Assembly: GCA_040772225.1 (NCBI GenBank)
Contig: JAXGYO010000002.1
Span: 1,798,001-1,862,000 of the forward strand
Direction: 5' to 3'
Length of the DNA stretch: 64,000 nt
Source of the DNA: JAAYED01 sp040772225
Lineage (GTDB): Bacteria; Chloroflexota; Anaerolineae; UBA1429
Within the stretch, counting starts at the first letter, position 1. Each line of letters starts with the position of its first letter. Positions 42,705-52,581 of the stretch are shown here, in pieces. The translations under genes were made by a program, and so were the position numbers. Below the pieces are notes generated by a model. That model had not been told where the DNA came from, did no database searches, and saw nothing but the letters and a program-made list of their open reading frames with translations.

Positions 42705-43991
42705 CTAGCTCTGCCGGGCGGGCAATTGCTCAGGGCCGCCGATGTGACCCAGCACGGCGCTGGCCGCCGCGATCGCCGGGCCGGCGAGGTACACCTCACT
42801 GTCCACATGGCCCATGCGCCCGACAAAGTTACGGTTGGTGGTCGAGATGCAGCGCTCCCCTGCGGCGAGCACGCCCATGTAGCCGCCCAGGCAGGGGCCG
42901 CAGGTGGGGGTGCTGAACACCGCGCCGGCGCGCACAAAGGTCTCCGCCAGGCCCGCCTGCACGGCTTGCAGGTAGATCTCCTGGGTGCCCGGAATGATGA
43001 TGCAACGCACGTTGGGGTGCACCTGGCGCCCCTCGAGGATCTCTGCCGCCTGGACCAAATCCTCCCAGCGCCCATTGGTGCAGGAGCCGATCACGGACTG
43101 GTCGATGGTTACCTCGCCCACCTGGCTGAGAGGCCGGGCGTTGCTGGGAAGATGAGGGAACGAGACTGTGGGCTCGATGGCGGTGACGTCGATCTCGATC
43201 ACGCGATCGTACTCGGCATCGGGATCCGGGGTAACTGCCTGGTAGGGCCGCCTGGCGCGCGTCGACACATAGGCCTCGGTGATGGCATCGGGCGGGAACA
43301 TGCCCGCCTTGGCACCTGCCTCGATCGCCATGTTGGACATGGTCAGGCGGTTGTCCATCGACAGGGTCTCGATCGCCGGGCCCGTGAACTCGATCGCCTG
43401 ATAGCGGGCGCCATCCACGCCAATCAGGCCGATGGTGTGCAGGATCAGGTCCTTGCCTCCCACCCAGGGCTGGCGCTCGCCGGTGTAGACGATCTTGAGC
43501 GTGGAGGGGACCCGCATCCAGATGCTGCCGGTGGCCATGGCCACGGCGATATCGGTGGAACCCATGCCCGTCGCAAAGGCGCCCACGGCACCGTAGGTGC
43601 AGGTGTGTGAGTCGGCGCCCACAATGACCTCGCCGGGCAGCACGAGGCCCTCCTGCGGCAGCAGGGCGTGCTCGATGCCCATCCGGCCGACCTCCCAGTA
43701 GTGGACAATGCCGTACTGGTGGGCGAACTCGCGCATCTGCTTGCACTGCTCGGCCGACTTGATGTCCTTGTTGGGGGCAAAGTGGTCCGGCACGAGAGCG
43801 ATCCGCTCCGGGTCAAAGACGCGGTCGACGCCCAGGCGGGCGAACTCGTTGATGGCGATAGGCGCCGTGATGTCATTGGCCAGCACCATGTCGACCTGGA
43901 CATCGACCAGTTCACCCACAGCCACATATTCGCGGCCCGTGTGCGCCGCCAGGATTTTTTGTGCCATGGTCATCGGTTGTCTTGCTGTCAA
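42705..43991 (-). CDS. leuC: 3-isopropylmalate dehydratase large subunit
   Basis: 428 residues, the short homoaconitase-like form. Cluster ligands are in GSCTNGRWEDL and CGPCLGGYMG; substrate motifs include GADSHTCTYGAVGAFATGMG. Start: the TTG at 43991 has GGGAGG 5 nt upstream, while the ATGs at 43973 and 43967 lack any ribosome site, so TTG is preferred. It is followed after 15 bp by thrC. Confidence 0.94.
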   Translation of the reverse strand: MTARQPMTMAQKILAAHTGREYVAVGELVDVQVDMVLANDITAPIAINEFARLGVDRVFDPERIALVPDHFAPNKDIKSAEQCKQMREFAHQYGIVHYWEVGRMGIEHALLPQEGLVLPGEVIVGADSHTCTYGAVGAFATGMGSTDIAVAMATGSIWMRVPSTLKIVYTGERQPWVGGKDLILHTIGLIGVDGARYQAIEFTGPAIETLSMDNRLTMSNMAIEAGAKAGMFPPDAITEAYVSTRARRPYQAVTPDPDAEYDRVIEIDVTAIEPTVSFPHLPSNARPLSQVGEVTIDQSVIGSCTNGRWEDLVQAAEILEGRQVHPNVRCIIIPGTQEIYLQAVQAGLAETFVRAGAVFSTPTCGPCLGGYMGVLAAGERCISTTNRNFVGRMGHVDSEVYLAGPAIAAASAVLGHIGGPEQLPARQS

Positions 43992-44046
43992 CGTTGCCTC
44001 CCTGTGCGCTCAGTTTGGGCTCCCGCCCGCGTAACGCCTGATGTAA

Positions 44047-45645
44047 CTACTTGCCTGTGGCCGGCCGCGCCGGGGGCCTGTGCCCGCGCACGGCGATCAG
44101 CTTGTTCAGGGCACTCATGTACGCGCGGCCGCTGGCAACTATGATGTCTGTGCTTGCGCCGTGTCCGCTATACAGATAGGTGCGCCGCTCCGTCTGGGCA
44201 TTCATCGGCAAGTTGTCCTCGCCGTTGGCTTCTGTCTGAATGCGGATGGTCACCTCACCTACGGCGTCGATGCCCTCGGTGACGGCCTTGATCGAGAACT
44301 CGATCAGCTCGTTGGGTACCTGGACGATCCGATTGATCGCTTTGTAGACGGCGTCCACAGGACCGGTGCCATGAGCCGCATCGGTGTAGATCTCGCCGTC
44401 GGGTCCCTCCAGTTGCACTGTCGCCGTGGCTATGGCCCGGTCGCCGGCCGAGACCTGGATCTGCAGCAGGTGATAGACCTCCTCCGGCTGAAAGATCTCG
44501 TCGGAGACGATGGCCTGCAAATCACGGTCATCGACGGTCTTTTTCCTGTCGGCCAGCTCCTTGAAGCGTGCAAAGGCCCGGTTCAGCTCTTCCGAGTCCA
44601 GATGGTAACCCATTTGCTCCAACTTGTCAGCAAAGGCATGCCGTCCGGAGTGCTTGCCCAGCACAAGGGTATTGTCGCCCAGGCCCACCATGCGGGCATC
44701 CATGATCTCGTAGGTTTGGCGGTTCTTGAGGATGCCGTCCTGATGAATGCCTGCCTCGTGGGCAAAGGCATTCGCGCCCACGATGGCCTTGTTGGCCTGT
44801 ACGGCCAGACCTGTAAAGCTGCTCACCATCCGGCTGGTGGGAAAGAGCTCTTGCGTCACGATGTTTGTGCCGACCCCATAGTAGCTGCGTCGCGTGTGCA
44901 GGGCCATGACGATCTCTTCCAGCGCTGCATTCCCCGCCCTCTCGCCGAGGCCGTTGATAGTGCACTCGACCTGGCGCGCGCCCTCGCGCACGGCCGCCAG
45001 GCTGTTGGCGGTCGCCATCCCCAGGTCGTTATGGCAATGGACCGAGATGATCGCTTTTTCAATGCCGGGGGTGTGAGTGCGGATGCCGCGGATCAGCGCC
45101 CCGAACTCGACGGGGGTGCTATAGCCCACTGTGTCGGGAATGTTCAGCGTCGTGGCGCCCTGGGCAATGGCCACGCCGAGCACCTCGTAGAGGAATTCGG
45201 GATCGGAGCGTGCGGCATCCTCGGGCGAGAATTCGATATCATCGCACAACGAGCGCGCATAGGCCACCATTTCGCGCGTGCGCTCGACCACCTGCGGGCG
45301 TGTCATGCGGAGCTTGTGCTCCATATGGATGTCCGAAGTAGCGATGAACACGTGGATGCGCCGGCGCTCGGCGTCCTTGACCGCCTCCCAGGCGGCGTCG
45401 ATATCTGACTTGACGCAGCGCGCCAGCCCGCAGATCGTCGGGCCTTTAATCTCGCGGGCGATGCGTTGCACGGCCTCCAGGTCGCCGGGGGATGAAGCCG
45501 GGAACCCGGCCTCGATCACATCCACGCCGAGCCGGGCCAGTTGTTTCGCGATTTCGAGCTTTTCGTCCGTGTTCAACGTCGCCCCGGGCGACTGTTCACC
45601 ATCTCTCAGGGTGGTATCGAATATGACGACGTGATCGATGTCCAT
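44047..45645 (-). CDS. leuA: 2-isopropylmalate synthase
   Basis: 532 residues. TIM-barrel with FDTTLRDGEQSPGATL at about 9-24 and the metal motif HCHNDLGMAT, then a C-terminal leucine-feedback (LeuA dimer) domain (about 395-515). First step of leucine synthesis. The start at 45645 has GAGGAG upstream; the longer open frame to 45855 runs into cimA and is rejected. Paralogue of the adjacent cimA product. Confidence 0.96.
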   Translation of the reverse strand: MDIDHVVIFDTTLRDGEQSPGATLNTDEKLEIAKQLARLGVDVIEAGFPASSPGDLEAVQRIAREIKGPTICGLARCVKSDIDAAWEAVKDAERRRIHVFIATSDIHMEHKLRMTRPQVVERTREMVAYARSLCDDIEFSPEDAARSDPEFLYEVLGVAIAQGATTLNIPDTVGYSTPVEFGALIRGIRTHTPGIEKAIISVHCHNDLGMATANSLAAVREGARQVECTINGLGERAGNAALEEIVMALHTRRSYYGVGTNIVTQELFPTSRMVSSFTGLAVQANKAIVGANAFAHEAGIHQDGILKNRQTYEIMDARMVGLGDNTLVLGKHSGRHAFADKLEQMGYHLDSEELNRAFARFKELADRKKTVDDRDLQAIVSDEIFQPEEVYHLLQIQVSAGDRAIATATVQLEGPDGEIYTDAAHGTGPVDAVYKAINRIVQVPNELIEFSIKAVTEGIDAVGEVTIRIQTEANGEDNLPMNAQTERRTYLYSGHGASTDIIVASGRAYMSALNKLIAVRGHRPPARPATGK

Positions 45646-45739
45646 GCTGATGCTCCTCTTGTGACGTAATGGGCAGTAGGCGCCATGGCGTCCTGCGGGC
45701 CCCTGGTCCCCGACGGATTGCCTGTGGCCGTCAGGTCTG

Positions 45740-47314
45740 CTAGGCAGAGGCCCGCCTGAGTAGCGGTAGCTCAAGGCTGTCGATAAGGGCCTGGAAGCTG
45801 GCCTCGATGATGTTCGCCGAGCACCCCACCGTGGTCCACGTGGCATCGCCATCACTCGCGTCGATCGCCACGCGGGTGACCGCGCCAGTGGCGCTGCGCG
45901 GGTCGATGATGCGCACCTTAAAGTCGGTCAGGTGCGTATCCCTGAGTTCCGGGTAGAACGGCAACAGGGACTTGCGCATGGCGGTGTCCAGCGCGTTCAC
46001 GGGGCCATCCCCCTCGGCGGCGGTGTGCATGATCTGGCCGTCGACGCGGGTCTTGACCGTGGCCTCCGCCAGGATGTCATTGTCCGAGCGCTTTTCCACC
46101 AGCACGAGAAAGTCGAGCACCTCAAAGGGGGCGCGATAGTCGGTCTGCGCGCGACGGATGATCAGCTCAAAGGAGCCTTCAGCGCCCTCGAACTGAAAGC
46201 CGCGATTCTCCAGTTCCTTGATGCGCTCCGTGACAGCCCGCGTCTGTTCGGGGGATAAAGTCATTCCCAGGTGCATCTCGCTCAGCTTGTGAACGATGTT
46301 GCTCCGGCCGGCGAGCTCTGAGACGAGCACGCGCATGCGGTTGCCCACCATCGCGGGATCGATGTGCTGGTAGCTGGCGCCGTTCTTGAGCAGCGCATTG
46401 GCGTGCAGGCCCGCTTTGTGGGCAAAGGCGCTGCTGCCCACATAGGGGGCCTGGCTCGGCGGGCGCAGGTTGGCGATCTCGCTCACATAGACCGAGGCCT
46501 CGGTCAGTACCGACAGATCGCCATTGGCCAGGGCTTTGCAGCCCATCTTGAGCTCGAGATTGGGGACCACGGTGCAGAGGTCGGCGTTCCCGCAGCGCTC
46601 GCCGTAACCGTTCATGGTTCCCTGGACGTGGACACACCCCGCCTCTACGCCTGCCAGCGTATTGGCCACAGCAACACCGGTGTCGTTGTGAGCGTGAATC
46701 CCGAGCGCGGCCCCTGGCAGAGCGGCCAGTGTCTCGCGGATGATGCGGTCAATGCCCGAGGGCAGCGTGCCGCCGTTTGTGTCACAGAGCACTAACAGGT
46801 TGGCGCCCGCCTCCTGCGCCACGCGCAGGGTGGACAGGGCGTACTCTGCATCCAGCAGGTAGCCGTCGAAATAGTGCTCGGCGTCAAAGAGGACCTCGAT
46901 CCCGCGGGCCACCAGGTAGGCGACCGTGTCCCGGATCATGGCCAGATTCTCTTCCGGCGTTGTACCGAGCACCTCGGTGACGTGCATGGGCGATGACTTG
47001 CCGACAATGACGGCGACCGGCATGCCGGCCTCGAGCAGCGCGGCAATACTGGGATCCTGTTCGACGGGAATACCTACCCGACGGGTACTGCTAAAGGTCG
47101 CGATGCGGGCGTGACGCAGTGAGAGAAGCCGCGCCCGTGCAAAGAACTCTGCGTCCTTGGCGTTGGAGCCCGGCCATCCCCCCTCAATGTAGGCGACGCC
47201 CAGCTCGTCGAGTTTGGCCACGATGCGCAGCTTGTCGTCGACCGAGAAAGAGATCCCCTCCATTTGCGCGCCATCGCGCAGGGTCGTATCCAGGACGGAT
47301 ACCCGTTTCAGCAT
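45740..47314 (-). CDS. cimA: (R)-citramalate synthase
   Basis: 524 residues, homologous to LeuA but with the CimA signatures VLDTTLRDGAQMEGISFS and EGGWPGSNAKD. Metal motif HAHNDTGVAVAN and a C-terminal regulatory domain are present. It condenses pyruvate and acetyl-CoA to citramalate, giving 2-oxobutyrate for isoleucine without threonine deaminase; no ilvA is seen in the window. LeuC/LeuD and LeuB would also process citramalate. It uses acetyl-CoA, linking to the acetate block. Confidence 0.93.
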   Translation of the reverse strand: MLKRVSVLDTTLRDGAQMEGISFSVDDKLRIVAKLDELGVAYIEGGWPGSNAKDAEFFARARLLSLRHARIATFSSTRRVGIPVEQDPSIAALLEAGMPVAVIVGKSSPMHVTEVLGTTPEENLAMIRDTVAYLVARGIEVLFDAEHYFDGYLLDAEYALSTLRVAQEAGANLLVLCDTNGGTLPSGIDRIIRETLAALPGAALGIHAHNDTGVAVANTLAGVEAGCVHVQGTMNGYGERCGNADLCTVVPNLELKMGCKALANGDLSVLTEASVYVSEIANLRPPSQAPYVGSSAFAHKAGLHANALLKNGASYQHIDPAMVGNRMRVLVSELAGRSNIVHKLSEMHLGMTLSPEQTRAVTERIKELENRGFQFEGAEGSFELIIRRAQTDYRAPFEVLDFLVLVEKRSDNDILAEATVKTRVDGQIMHTAAEGDGPVNALDTAMRKSLLPFYPELRDTHLTDFKVRIIDPRSATGAVTRVAIDASDGDATWTTVGCSANIIEASFQALIDSLELPLLRRASA

Positions 47315-47400
47315 GATAGGACTGGTTACCTCGTGTTCTCTGGCGATCTAGTCCGTGGGTGGACCGGTAACGGCCCACCCCGGTTGTTACTTGAGATGCT

Positions 47401-48396
47401 CTACTTGGCGTCGAGCCAGGGCATCATGGCGCGCAGCTGGCGGCCCACCTGCTCGATGAGTTGGTTCTGCTCGCGCTTGCGGATCAGGTTAAAGCTCGGG
47501 CGGCCGGCCTGGTTCTCAAGCAGCCACTCGCGTGCATAGGTTCCGTCTTGGATGTCGTCCAGGAGCTGCTGCATGGCCTTGCGCGTCTCATCGGTGACGA
47601 TCCTGGGTCCGGCATAGTAGTCGCCATGCTCGGCTGTGTCGCTGATCGAGTAGCGCATATAGCTCAGGCCGCCCTGGTAGATCAGGTCCACGATCAGCTT
47701 GAGCTCGTTGAGGCACTCAAAGTAGGCGATCTCGGGCTGGTAGCCGGCATCGACGAGGGTCTGGAAACCGGCTTTGATCAGGGCGCTGACGCCGCCGCAT
47801 AGCACGGCCTGTTCGCCAAAGAGGTCGGTCTCGGTCTCTTCGGCAAAGGTCGTCTCGATGATCCCCGCGCGGGCGCAGCCGATGCCCTTGCCATAGGCGA
47901 GCGCCAGTTGCTTGGCGTTGCCTGTGGCGTCCTGGTACACAGCCAGCAGACCGGGCGTGCCCTGGCCATCGACAAAGACCTCGCGCACCCGGTGGCCGGG
48001 GGCCTTGGGGGCGATCATGGTGACGTCGACGTCCTCGGGCGGGATGATCTGGCCATAGTGGATGCAAAAGCCGTGGGCAAACATCAGCATCTTGCCGGCG
48101 GTCAGGTGAGGCTTGATGTCGCTGGCGTAGAGCGCCGCCTGCACGGTGTCTGGCGCCAGGATCATGATGATGTCGCTCTCAGCGCAGGCTTCCGCCGTGG
48201 TCTTGACAGTGAGGCCGGCCTTTTCAGCCACGGCCCAGGAGCGGCTGCCCTTGTACAAGCCCACACGCACGTCGCAGCCGTTGTCCTTGAGGTTCAGCGC
48301 ATGCGCGTGCCCCTGACTGCCGTAACCGATGATCGCGATCTTTTTGCCCTTGAGCAACTCCAGATCGGCATCCCTATCATAGTAGATCGTTGCCAT
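47401..48396 (-). CDS. ilvC: Ketol-acid reductoisomerase
   Basis: 331 residues, class I. NADP-binding GYGSQGHAHALNLKDNG near 24-40 with RVGLYKGSRSW, catalytic region with APKAPGHRVREVF and FGEQAVLCGG, and C-terminal knotted domain. Reduces acetolactate and acetohydroxybutyrate. The start at 48396 is followed by MATIYYDRDADL; the extra upstream codons of the frame have no family similarity, and GGAGGG lies upstream of 48396. Confidence 0.97.
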   Translation of the reverse strand: MATIYYDRDADLELLKGKKIAIIGYGSQGHAHALNLKDNGCDVRVGLYKGSRSWAVAEKAGLTVKTTAEACAESDIIMILAPDTVQAALYASDIKPHLTAGKMLMFAHGFCIHYGQIIPPEDVDVTMIAPKAPGHRVREVFVDGQGTPGLLAVYQDATGNAKQLALAYGKGIGCARAGIIETTFAEETETDLFGEQAVLCGGVSALIKAGFQTLVDAGYQPEIAYFECLNELKLIVDLIYQGGLSYMRYSISDTAEHGDYYAGPRIVTDETRKAMQQLLDDIQDGTYAREWLLENQAGRPSFNLIRKREQNQLIEQVGRQLRAMMPWLDAK

Positions 48397-48454
48397 GAGT
48401 TTCCCTCCATATTTGGTGCCCCTCGTGAGTCGAGCGGCTCTGTCCCTGAATGAC

Positions 48455-48982
48455 CTAGCGGCGGCCCCCGGCCTGAAGCGCACCGCGTACCATCGCGACG
48501 CGCCCGGTGCGCGTCAGCTCTTTGATCCCGAACGGCCGCAGGATCTCGACCAGCGAGTCGACCTTGTCCTCGGTCCCGGTGATCTCGATCGTCATCGAGT
48601 CATGGGCCACGTCGATGATCTGTGCACGGAAGATGTCCACCAATTGCTTGATCTCGGCTCTGTTGGTCGAGATAGCGTGTACGCGGATCAGTGCAAGCTC
48701 GCGGATCACGGCATCATCATCGGTAATGTCGGTGACCTTGGTGACGTTGATGAGCTTGTAGAGCTGCTTCGTGACCTGCTCCAGAACCGCATCGCTGGCG
48801 TAGACGACCACCGTCATGCGCGAAATGTCAGGCGTTTCGCTGTGGCCAACTGTCAGGCTCTCGATATTGTAGTTGCGGCGCCGGAAGAGATTGGAGACGT
48901 TGCTGAGCACACCGGGGCGGTCCTCCATCAGCACCACCAACGTGCGCCGCGAGTAGTTTTCGCTGTTCTGTGCCAGGGACAT
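48455..48982 (-). CDS. ilvN: Acetolactate synthase small (regulatory) subunit
   Basis: 175 residues. N-terminal ACT domain with TLVVLMEDRPGVLSNVSNLFRRR, where valine would bind, and a C-terminal ALS_ss domain with EITGTEDKVDSLVEILRPFG. Regulates IlvB. It lies 15 bp after ilvB. Confidence 0.96.
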   Translation of the reverse strand: MSLAQNSENYSRRTLVVLMEDRPGVLSNVSNLFRRRNYNIESLTVGHSETPDISRMTVVVYASDAVLEQVTKQLYKLINVTKVTDITDDDAVIRELALIRVHAISTNRAEIKQLVDIFRAQIIDVAHDSMTIEITGTEDKVDSLVEILRPFGIKELTRTGRVAMVRGALQAGGRR

Positions 48983-48997
48983 ATGTAAAGCCCTCCT

Positions 48998-50692
48998 CTA
49001 GCGCGGCTGTTCGTTGGGGTGTGGCCTGCGGATCATGTCGTCGATGGCGCGTCCCACCGGTACGATCGGGAAGACGTTGTGCTCTTGCTCGATCTGGAAA
49101 TCGATCAACACGGGTCCCTCAGTGCTGGTGGCACGCTCTAGCGCGGGAACCACTTCATCGCGGGTCTTGACGGTGATGCCGGTGATGCCGTAGGCCTCCG
49201 CCAGTCGCGCAAAGTCCGGGCCCGGGAGCGGCGTCCCGCAATAGTTCTTTTCGTAGAACAACTCCTGCCATTGCCGCACCATGCCCAGATACCCGTTGTT
49301 CATCAACGCGATCTTGATGGGCAACCCTTCCTGCCGGATCGTCGCTAGTTCCTGAATCGTCATCTGGAGACCACCATCACCGGCGACGAGCCACACGGGG
49401 GCATCGGGGCATCCGGCCTGAACGCCGATGGATGCGGGTAAGCCAAAGCCCATCGTGCCCAACCCGCCAGAGGAGATCAGCCCGCGGAAGCGGTTGTGGG
49501 TGTAATACTGAGCCTCCCACATCTGGTTCTGCCCCACATCGGAGACCATGATCGCCTGGCCCTGGGTGATGTCGCTGAGGCTTCGGACGATATACTGTGG
49601 CACCAGTTCGTCGCTTTCCTCCCACTGTTGGCTGCGTTCTCGGGTCTCACCGCGCCAGCCGTCGATCGTTTCGATCCATTCGGAGCGATCCACAGGCTCT
49701 ACGAGAGGCAACAGTTGGCGAAGCACGTTCAGGGCATCTCCGACGATAGGAAGATCGACACGGATGCGCTTGGCGATCTCCGCGGGATCGATATCGACGT
49801 GGATCACCCTGGCTTTGGGCGCAAAGGTGTGGGCGCTGCTGGTAAAGCGATCGTCAAAGCGCGCGCCGATGTTGATGATCAGATCTGCCGCCTGAAGCGC
49901 AAGATTCGTATAGCCCTCGCCATGCATGCCGCCCATGCCCAGGTAGAGCGGGTTGCTCTCGGGAATGGCGCTCTTGCCCAACAGGGTAGTGGTAACAGGG
50001 ATGCCCGCCCTTTCTGCCAGAGCGGTTAGTTCCTGTCCGGCGTTGGCCACGATGACACCTCTGCCAGCGATGATCAGCGGCCGGCTGGACTGATTGATCA
50101 TGTCTGCGGCTTGAGCCACCTGACGGGGGTTGCCCGTGGTATGCGGTCTGTATCCAGGCAGGTTGACCTCGTCGGGGTAGACAAACTCCGTCTGCCCTAT
50201 CTGCGCATCGACCGTGACGTCGATCAACACAGCGCCCGGGTGGCCGGTGCGGGCGATATGAAATGCCTCGCGGATGGCCTGCGCCAGCTCGGTGACGTTT
50301 GTGATCAGGTAGTTGTGCTTGGTGATCGGCATGGTGATGCCGGTGATGTCCACCTCCTGAAAACTGTCGGTTCCCAGGTCAGAAGACGCCACCTGGCCGG
50401 TGATGGCAACAATGGGCGAGGAGTCCATCTGTGCGTTGGCGATGCCCGTGACCAGGTTCGTGGCGCCAGGCCCGGAGGTGGCCACGCACACGCCGACCTT
50501 ACCGGTGGCGCGGGCATAGCCGTCGGCGGCGTGTGCCGCGGCCTGTTCATGGCGCATCGTGATGTGATGAATCGGAAAAGCGGGCAGTTCATGATAGAGG
50601 GGGATGACCTTGCCGCCGGTGATACCAAAGACGGTATCCACGCCCTCGCGGACGAGACATTCCCAGATGATCTGCGCTCCGTTCATCCTCAT
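48998..50692 (-). CDS. ilvB: Acetolactate synthase large (catalytic) subunit
   Basis: 564 residues. Thiamine-diphosphate enzyme: catalytic Glu region MRHEQAAAHAADGYARATGK, FAD domain in the middle, and the TPP/magnesium motif GDGGLQMTIQEL ending in MNNGYLGMVRQW. Joins two pyruvates, or pyruvate and 2-oxobutyrate. Start ATG at 50692; ilvN follows. Confidence 0.97.
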   Translation of the reverse strand: MRMNGAQIIWECLVREGVDTVFGITGGKVIPLYHELPAFPIHHITMRHEQAAAHAADGYARATGKVGVCVATSGPGATNLVTGIANAQMDSSPIVAITGQVASSDLGTDSFQEVDITGITMPITKHNYLITNVTELAQAIREAFHIARTGHPGAVLIDVTVDAQIGQTEFVYPDEVNLPGYRPHTTGNPRQVAQAADMINQSSRPLIIAGRGVIVANAGQELTALAERAGIPVTTTLLGKSAIPESNPLYLGMGGMHGEGYTNLALQAADLIINIGARFDDRFTSSAHTFAPKARVIHVDIDPAEIAKRIRVDLPIVGDALNVLRQLLPLVEPVDRSEWIETIDGWRGETRERSQQWEESDELVPQYIVRSLSDITQGQAIMVSDVGQNQMWEAQYYTHNRFRGLISSGGLGTMGFGLPASIGVQAGCPDAPVWLVAGDGGLQMTIQELATIRQEGLPIKIALMNNGYLGMVRQWQELFYEKNYCGTPLPGPDFARLAEAYGITGITVKTRDEVVPALERATSTEGPVLIDFQIEQEHNVFPIVPVGRAIDDMIRRPHPNEQPR

Positions 50693-50743
50693 ATCAGATA
50701 CTCCTTGGCAAGGGTGTCATCACTGGTCGCGAGTAGATGATCG

Positions 50744-52429
50744 TCATGATTCGTCCAGGATCGCGCCGGTGCTGGCAGAGGTAACCAACTTGGCGTATCG
50801 CCTCAGGTAGCCGGATGTGACACGAGGCTCAAAGGCTGGCAGAGCGGCAAGACGGCGCTCGATCTCAGCCCCCGAAACCTCCAGATCCAGTCGCTGGCCC
50901 GGGATATCGATGGTGATCATATCGCCTTCTTGCACGGCGGCGATTGGACCGCGCGCGGCCGCTTCGGGCGAGACGTGACCTATGGCTGCGCCACGCGATG
51001 CGCCGGAAAACCGCCCGTCGGTGATCAGCGCCACGCGGTCATCCAGACCCATCCCTGAGAGGATGGACGTGGGTGTGAGCATCTCGCGCATGCCTGGCCC
51101 TCCCTTCGGGCCTTCGTAGCGGATGACGATCACATCCCCTTCCTTAAAGCTCTGTGCCATGATCGCCTGCGTCGCCGCTTCCTCATCGTCAAACACACGG
51201 GCGGGGCCGGTGTGCTGGCGCATGCGCGGGGCCACTGCGGCGCTCTTGACCACGGCTCCTTCGGGGGCCAGGTTGCCAAAGAGGATCGTCAGGCCGCCTG
51301 TTTCGGAATAGGGATCATCACCACTACGCAGGACATTCCGGTCCACCGTGGTATAGTCCGGCGCCCACCGATTGCCGGGCTCGAGATTCTCAGCCAGCGT
51401 CTGCCCGGTGGAGGTGATGACCTCCTCATTGAGCTTGCCCAGGGTCTGCAGCTCGCGCATCACTGCGCCGATGCCGCCCGAGTAATACAGATCCTCGATG
51501 TGCTGCGGGCCCGCCGGTGACAGCTTGACCAGGTGCGGCGTCCGCTGCGAATACTCGTTCAGTCGCGGCAGCGGCACGTCAATGCCCGCCTCGTGCGCGA
51601 TGGCCAGCAGATGCAGCACCGAATTGGTCGATCCGCCCATGGCCATATCGGTGATAAAGGCGTTCTCAAAGGCCTCAGGAGAGAGGATATCCCGGGCGCG
51701 GATGTTCTTCTCCAGCATTGTCATCACCTGCACCCCTGCCTGGCGGGCCAGGGCCACGCGGCGGGAGCTGACTGCGGGCGTCGTGCCATTGCCGGGTAGC
51801 GCCAGGCCCAGCGCCTCACACAGGCAGGCCATGGTATTGGCGGTGAACATGCCGGAGCATGAGCCGCATCCCGGGCAGCAACTCTGCTCGATGCGGCGGG
51901 CCTTTTCCTCATCCATCTCGCCCGCCGTGACCGCGCCCACGGCCATAAAGGCGCTGTTGAGATCGAGGATCTGACCCCCGTGGCGTCCAGCGAGCATCGG
52001 GCCGCCGGTCACCATCACGGCCGGCAGATTGAGCCGCGCTGCTGCCATGGCCATGCCGGGGATAATTTTGTCGCAGGAGGGCACCAGGACGATAGCGTCG
52101 AAAGCGTGGGCAAGGACCACGGTCTCCACCGAGTCAGCGATCAGCTCGCGCGAGGCGAGGGAGTACTTCATACCCTGGTGGTTCATGGCGATACCATCGC
52201 AGACGGCGATGGTGTTGGCCTCAAAGGGCGTGCCCCCTGCCATGTAGACGCCACTCTTGACCGCATCCGCGATGGTGCGCAGGTTGGTGTGCCCGGGGAC
52301 AATCTCGCTGTAGGAGCTGATCACGCCGATGAACGGACGCTCCATCTCCTCGTCGGTCTTGCCCAGTGCCCACAGCAGCGAACGATGGGGCGCACGCTCC
52401 AGGCCACGTTTCACCGAATCACTATTCAT
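50744..52429 (-). CDS. ilvD: Dihydroxy-acid dehydratase
   Basis: 561 residues. Cluster-binding Cys are in VPSCDKIIPG and CCPGCGSCSGMFTANTM; the C-terminal swivel domain has TDGRFSGASRGAAIGHVSPEAA. Third step of Ile and Val synthesis. It is the first structural gene of the operon, following the attenuator leader (52430-52733), with AGGAG upstream of the ATG. Confidence 0.97.
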   Translation of the reverse strand: MNSDSVKRGLERAPHRSLLWALGKTDEEMERPFIGVISSYSEIVPGHTNLRTIADAVKSGVYMAGGTPFEANTIAVCDGIAMNHQGMKYSLASRELIADSVETVVLAHAFDAIVLVPSCDKIIPGMAMAAARLNLPAVMVTGGPMLAGRHGGQILDLNSAFMAVGAVTAGEMDEEKARRIEQSCCPGCGSCSGMFTANTMACLCEALGLALPGNGTTPAVSSRRVALARQAGVQVMTMLEKNIRARDILSPEAFENAFITDMAMGGSTNSVLHLLAIAHEAGIDVPLPRLNEYSQRTPHLVKLSPAGPQHIEDLYYSGGIGAVMRELQTLGKLNEEVITSTGQTLAENLEPGNRWAPDYTTVDRNVLRSGDDPYSETGGLTILFGNLAPEGAVVKSAAVAPRMRQHTGPARVFDDEEAATQAIMAQSFKEGDVIVIRYEGPKGGPGMREMLTPTSILSGMGLDDRVALITDGRFSGASRGAAIGHVSPEAAARGPIAAVQEGDMITIDIPGQRLDLEVSGAEIERRLAALPAFEPRVTSGYLRRYAKLVTSASTGAILDES

Positions 52430-52459
52430 AGCACCATCTCCTGTCTCGACGCGACAATG

Positions 52460-52508
52460 AAAAAAAACGCCACTACTCTCCGGCCAGGCTATGCCGGTTT
52501 GATGGCGT
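52460..52508 (-). terminator. Second leader terminator, just before ilvD
   Basis: Minus-strand stem ACGCCA (52508-52503) with TGGCGT (52472-52467), extendable to about 10 bp by A-U and G-U pairs. Inside is CCGGC/GCCGG. It ends in eight T (52467-52460), 30 nt before the ilvD ATG. Read-through of both this and the upstream attenuator terminator would be needed to express the operon. Confidence 0.75.
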
Positions 52509-52550
52509 CTTTGCTTCGCTGGGGCCCTTCATTGAGGCCCGCTGGCTAGT

Positions 52551-52581
52551 AAAAAAGCCTCATCCCGGTTGGGTGAGGCTT
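52551..52581 (-). terminator. Attenuator terminator of the ilv leader
   Basis: Minus strand: AAGCCTCA (52581-52574) with TGAGGCTT (52562-52555), extended by CCC/GGG inside, then a T-run at 52556-52551. Its 5' half also pairs with an upstream segment (52621-52635), giving the alternative antiterminator. Confidence 0.88.
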
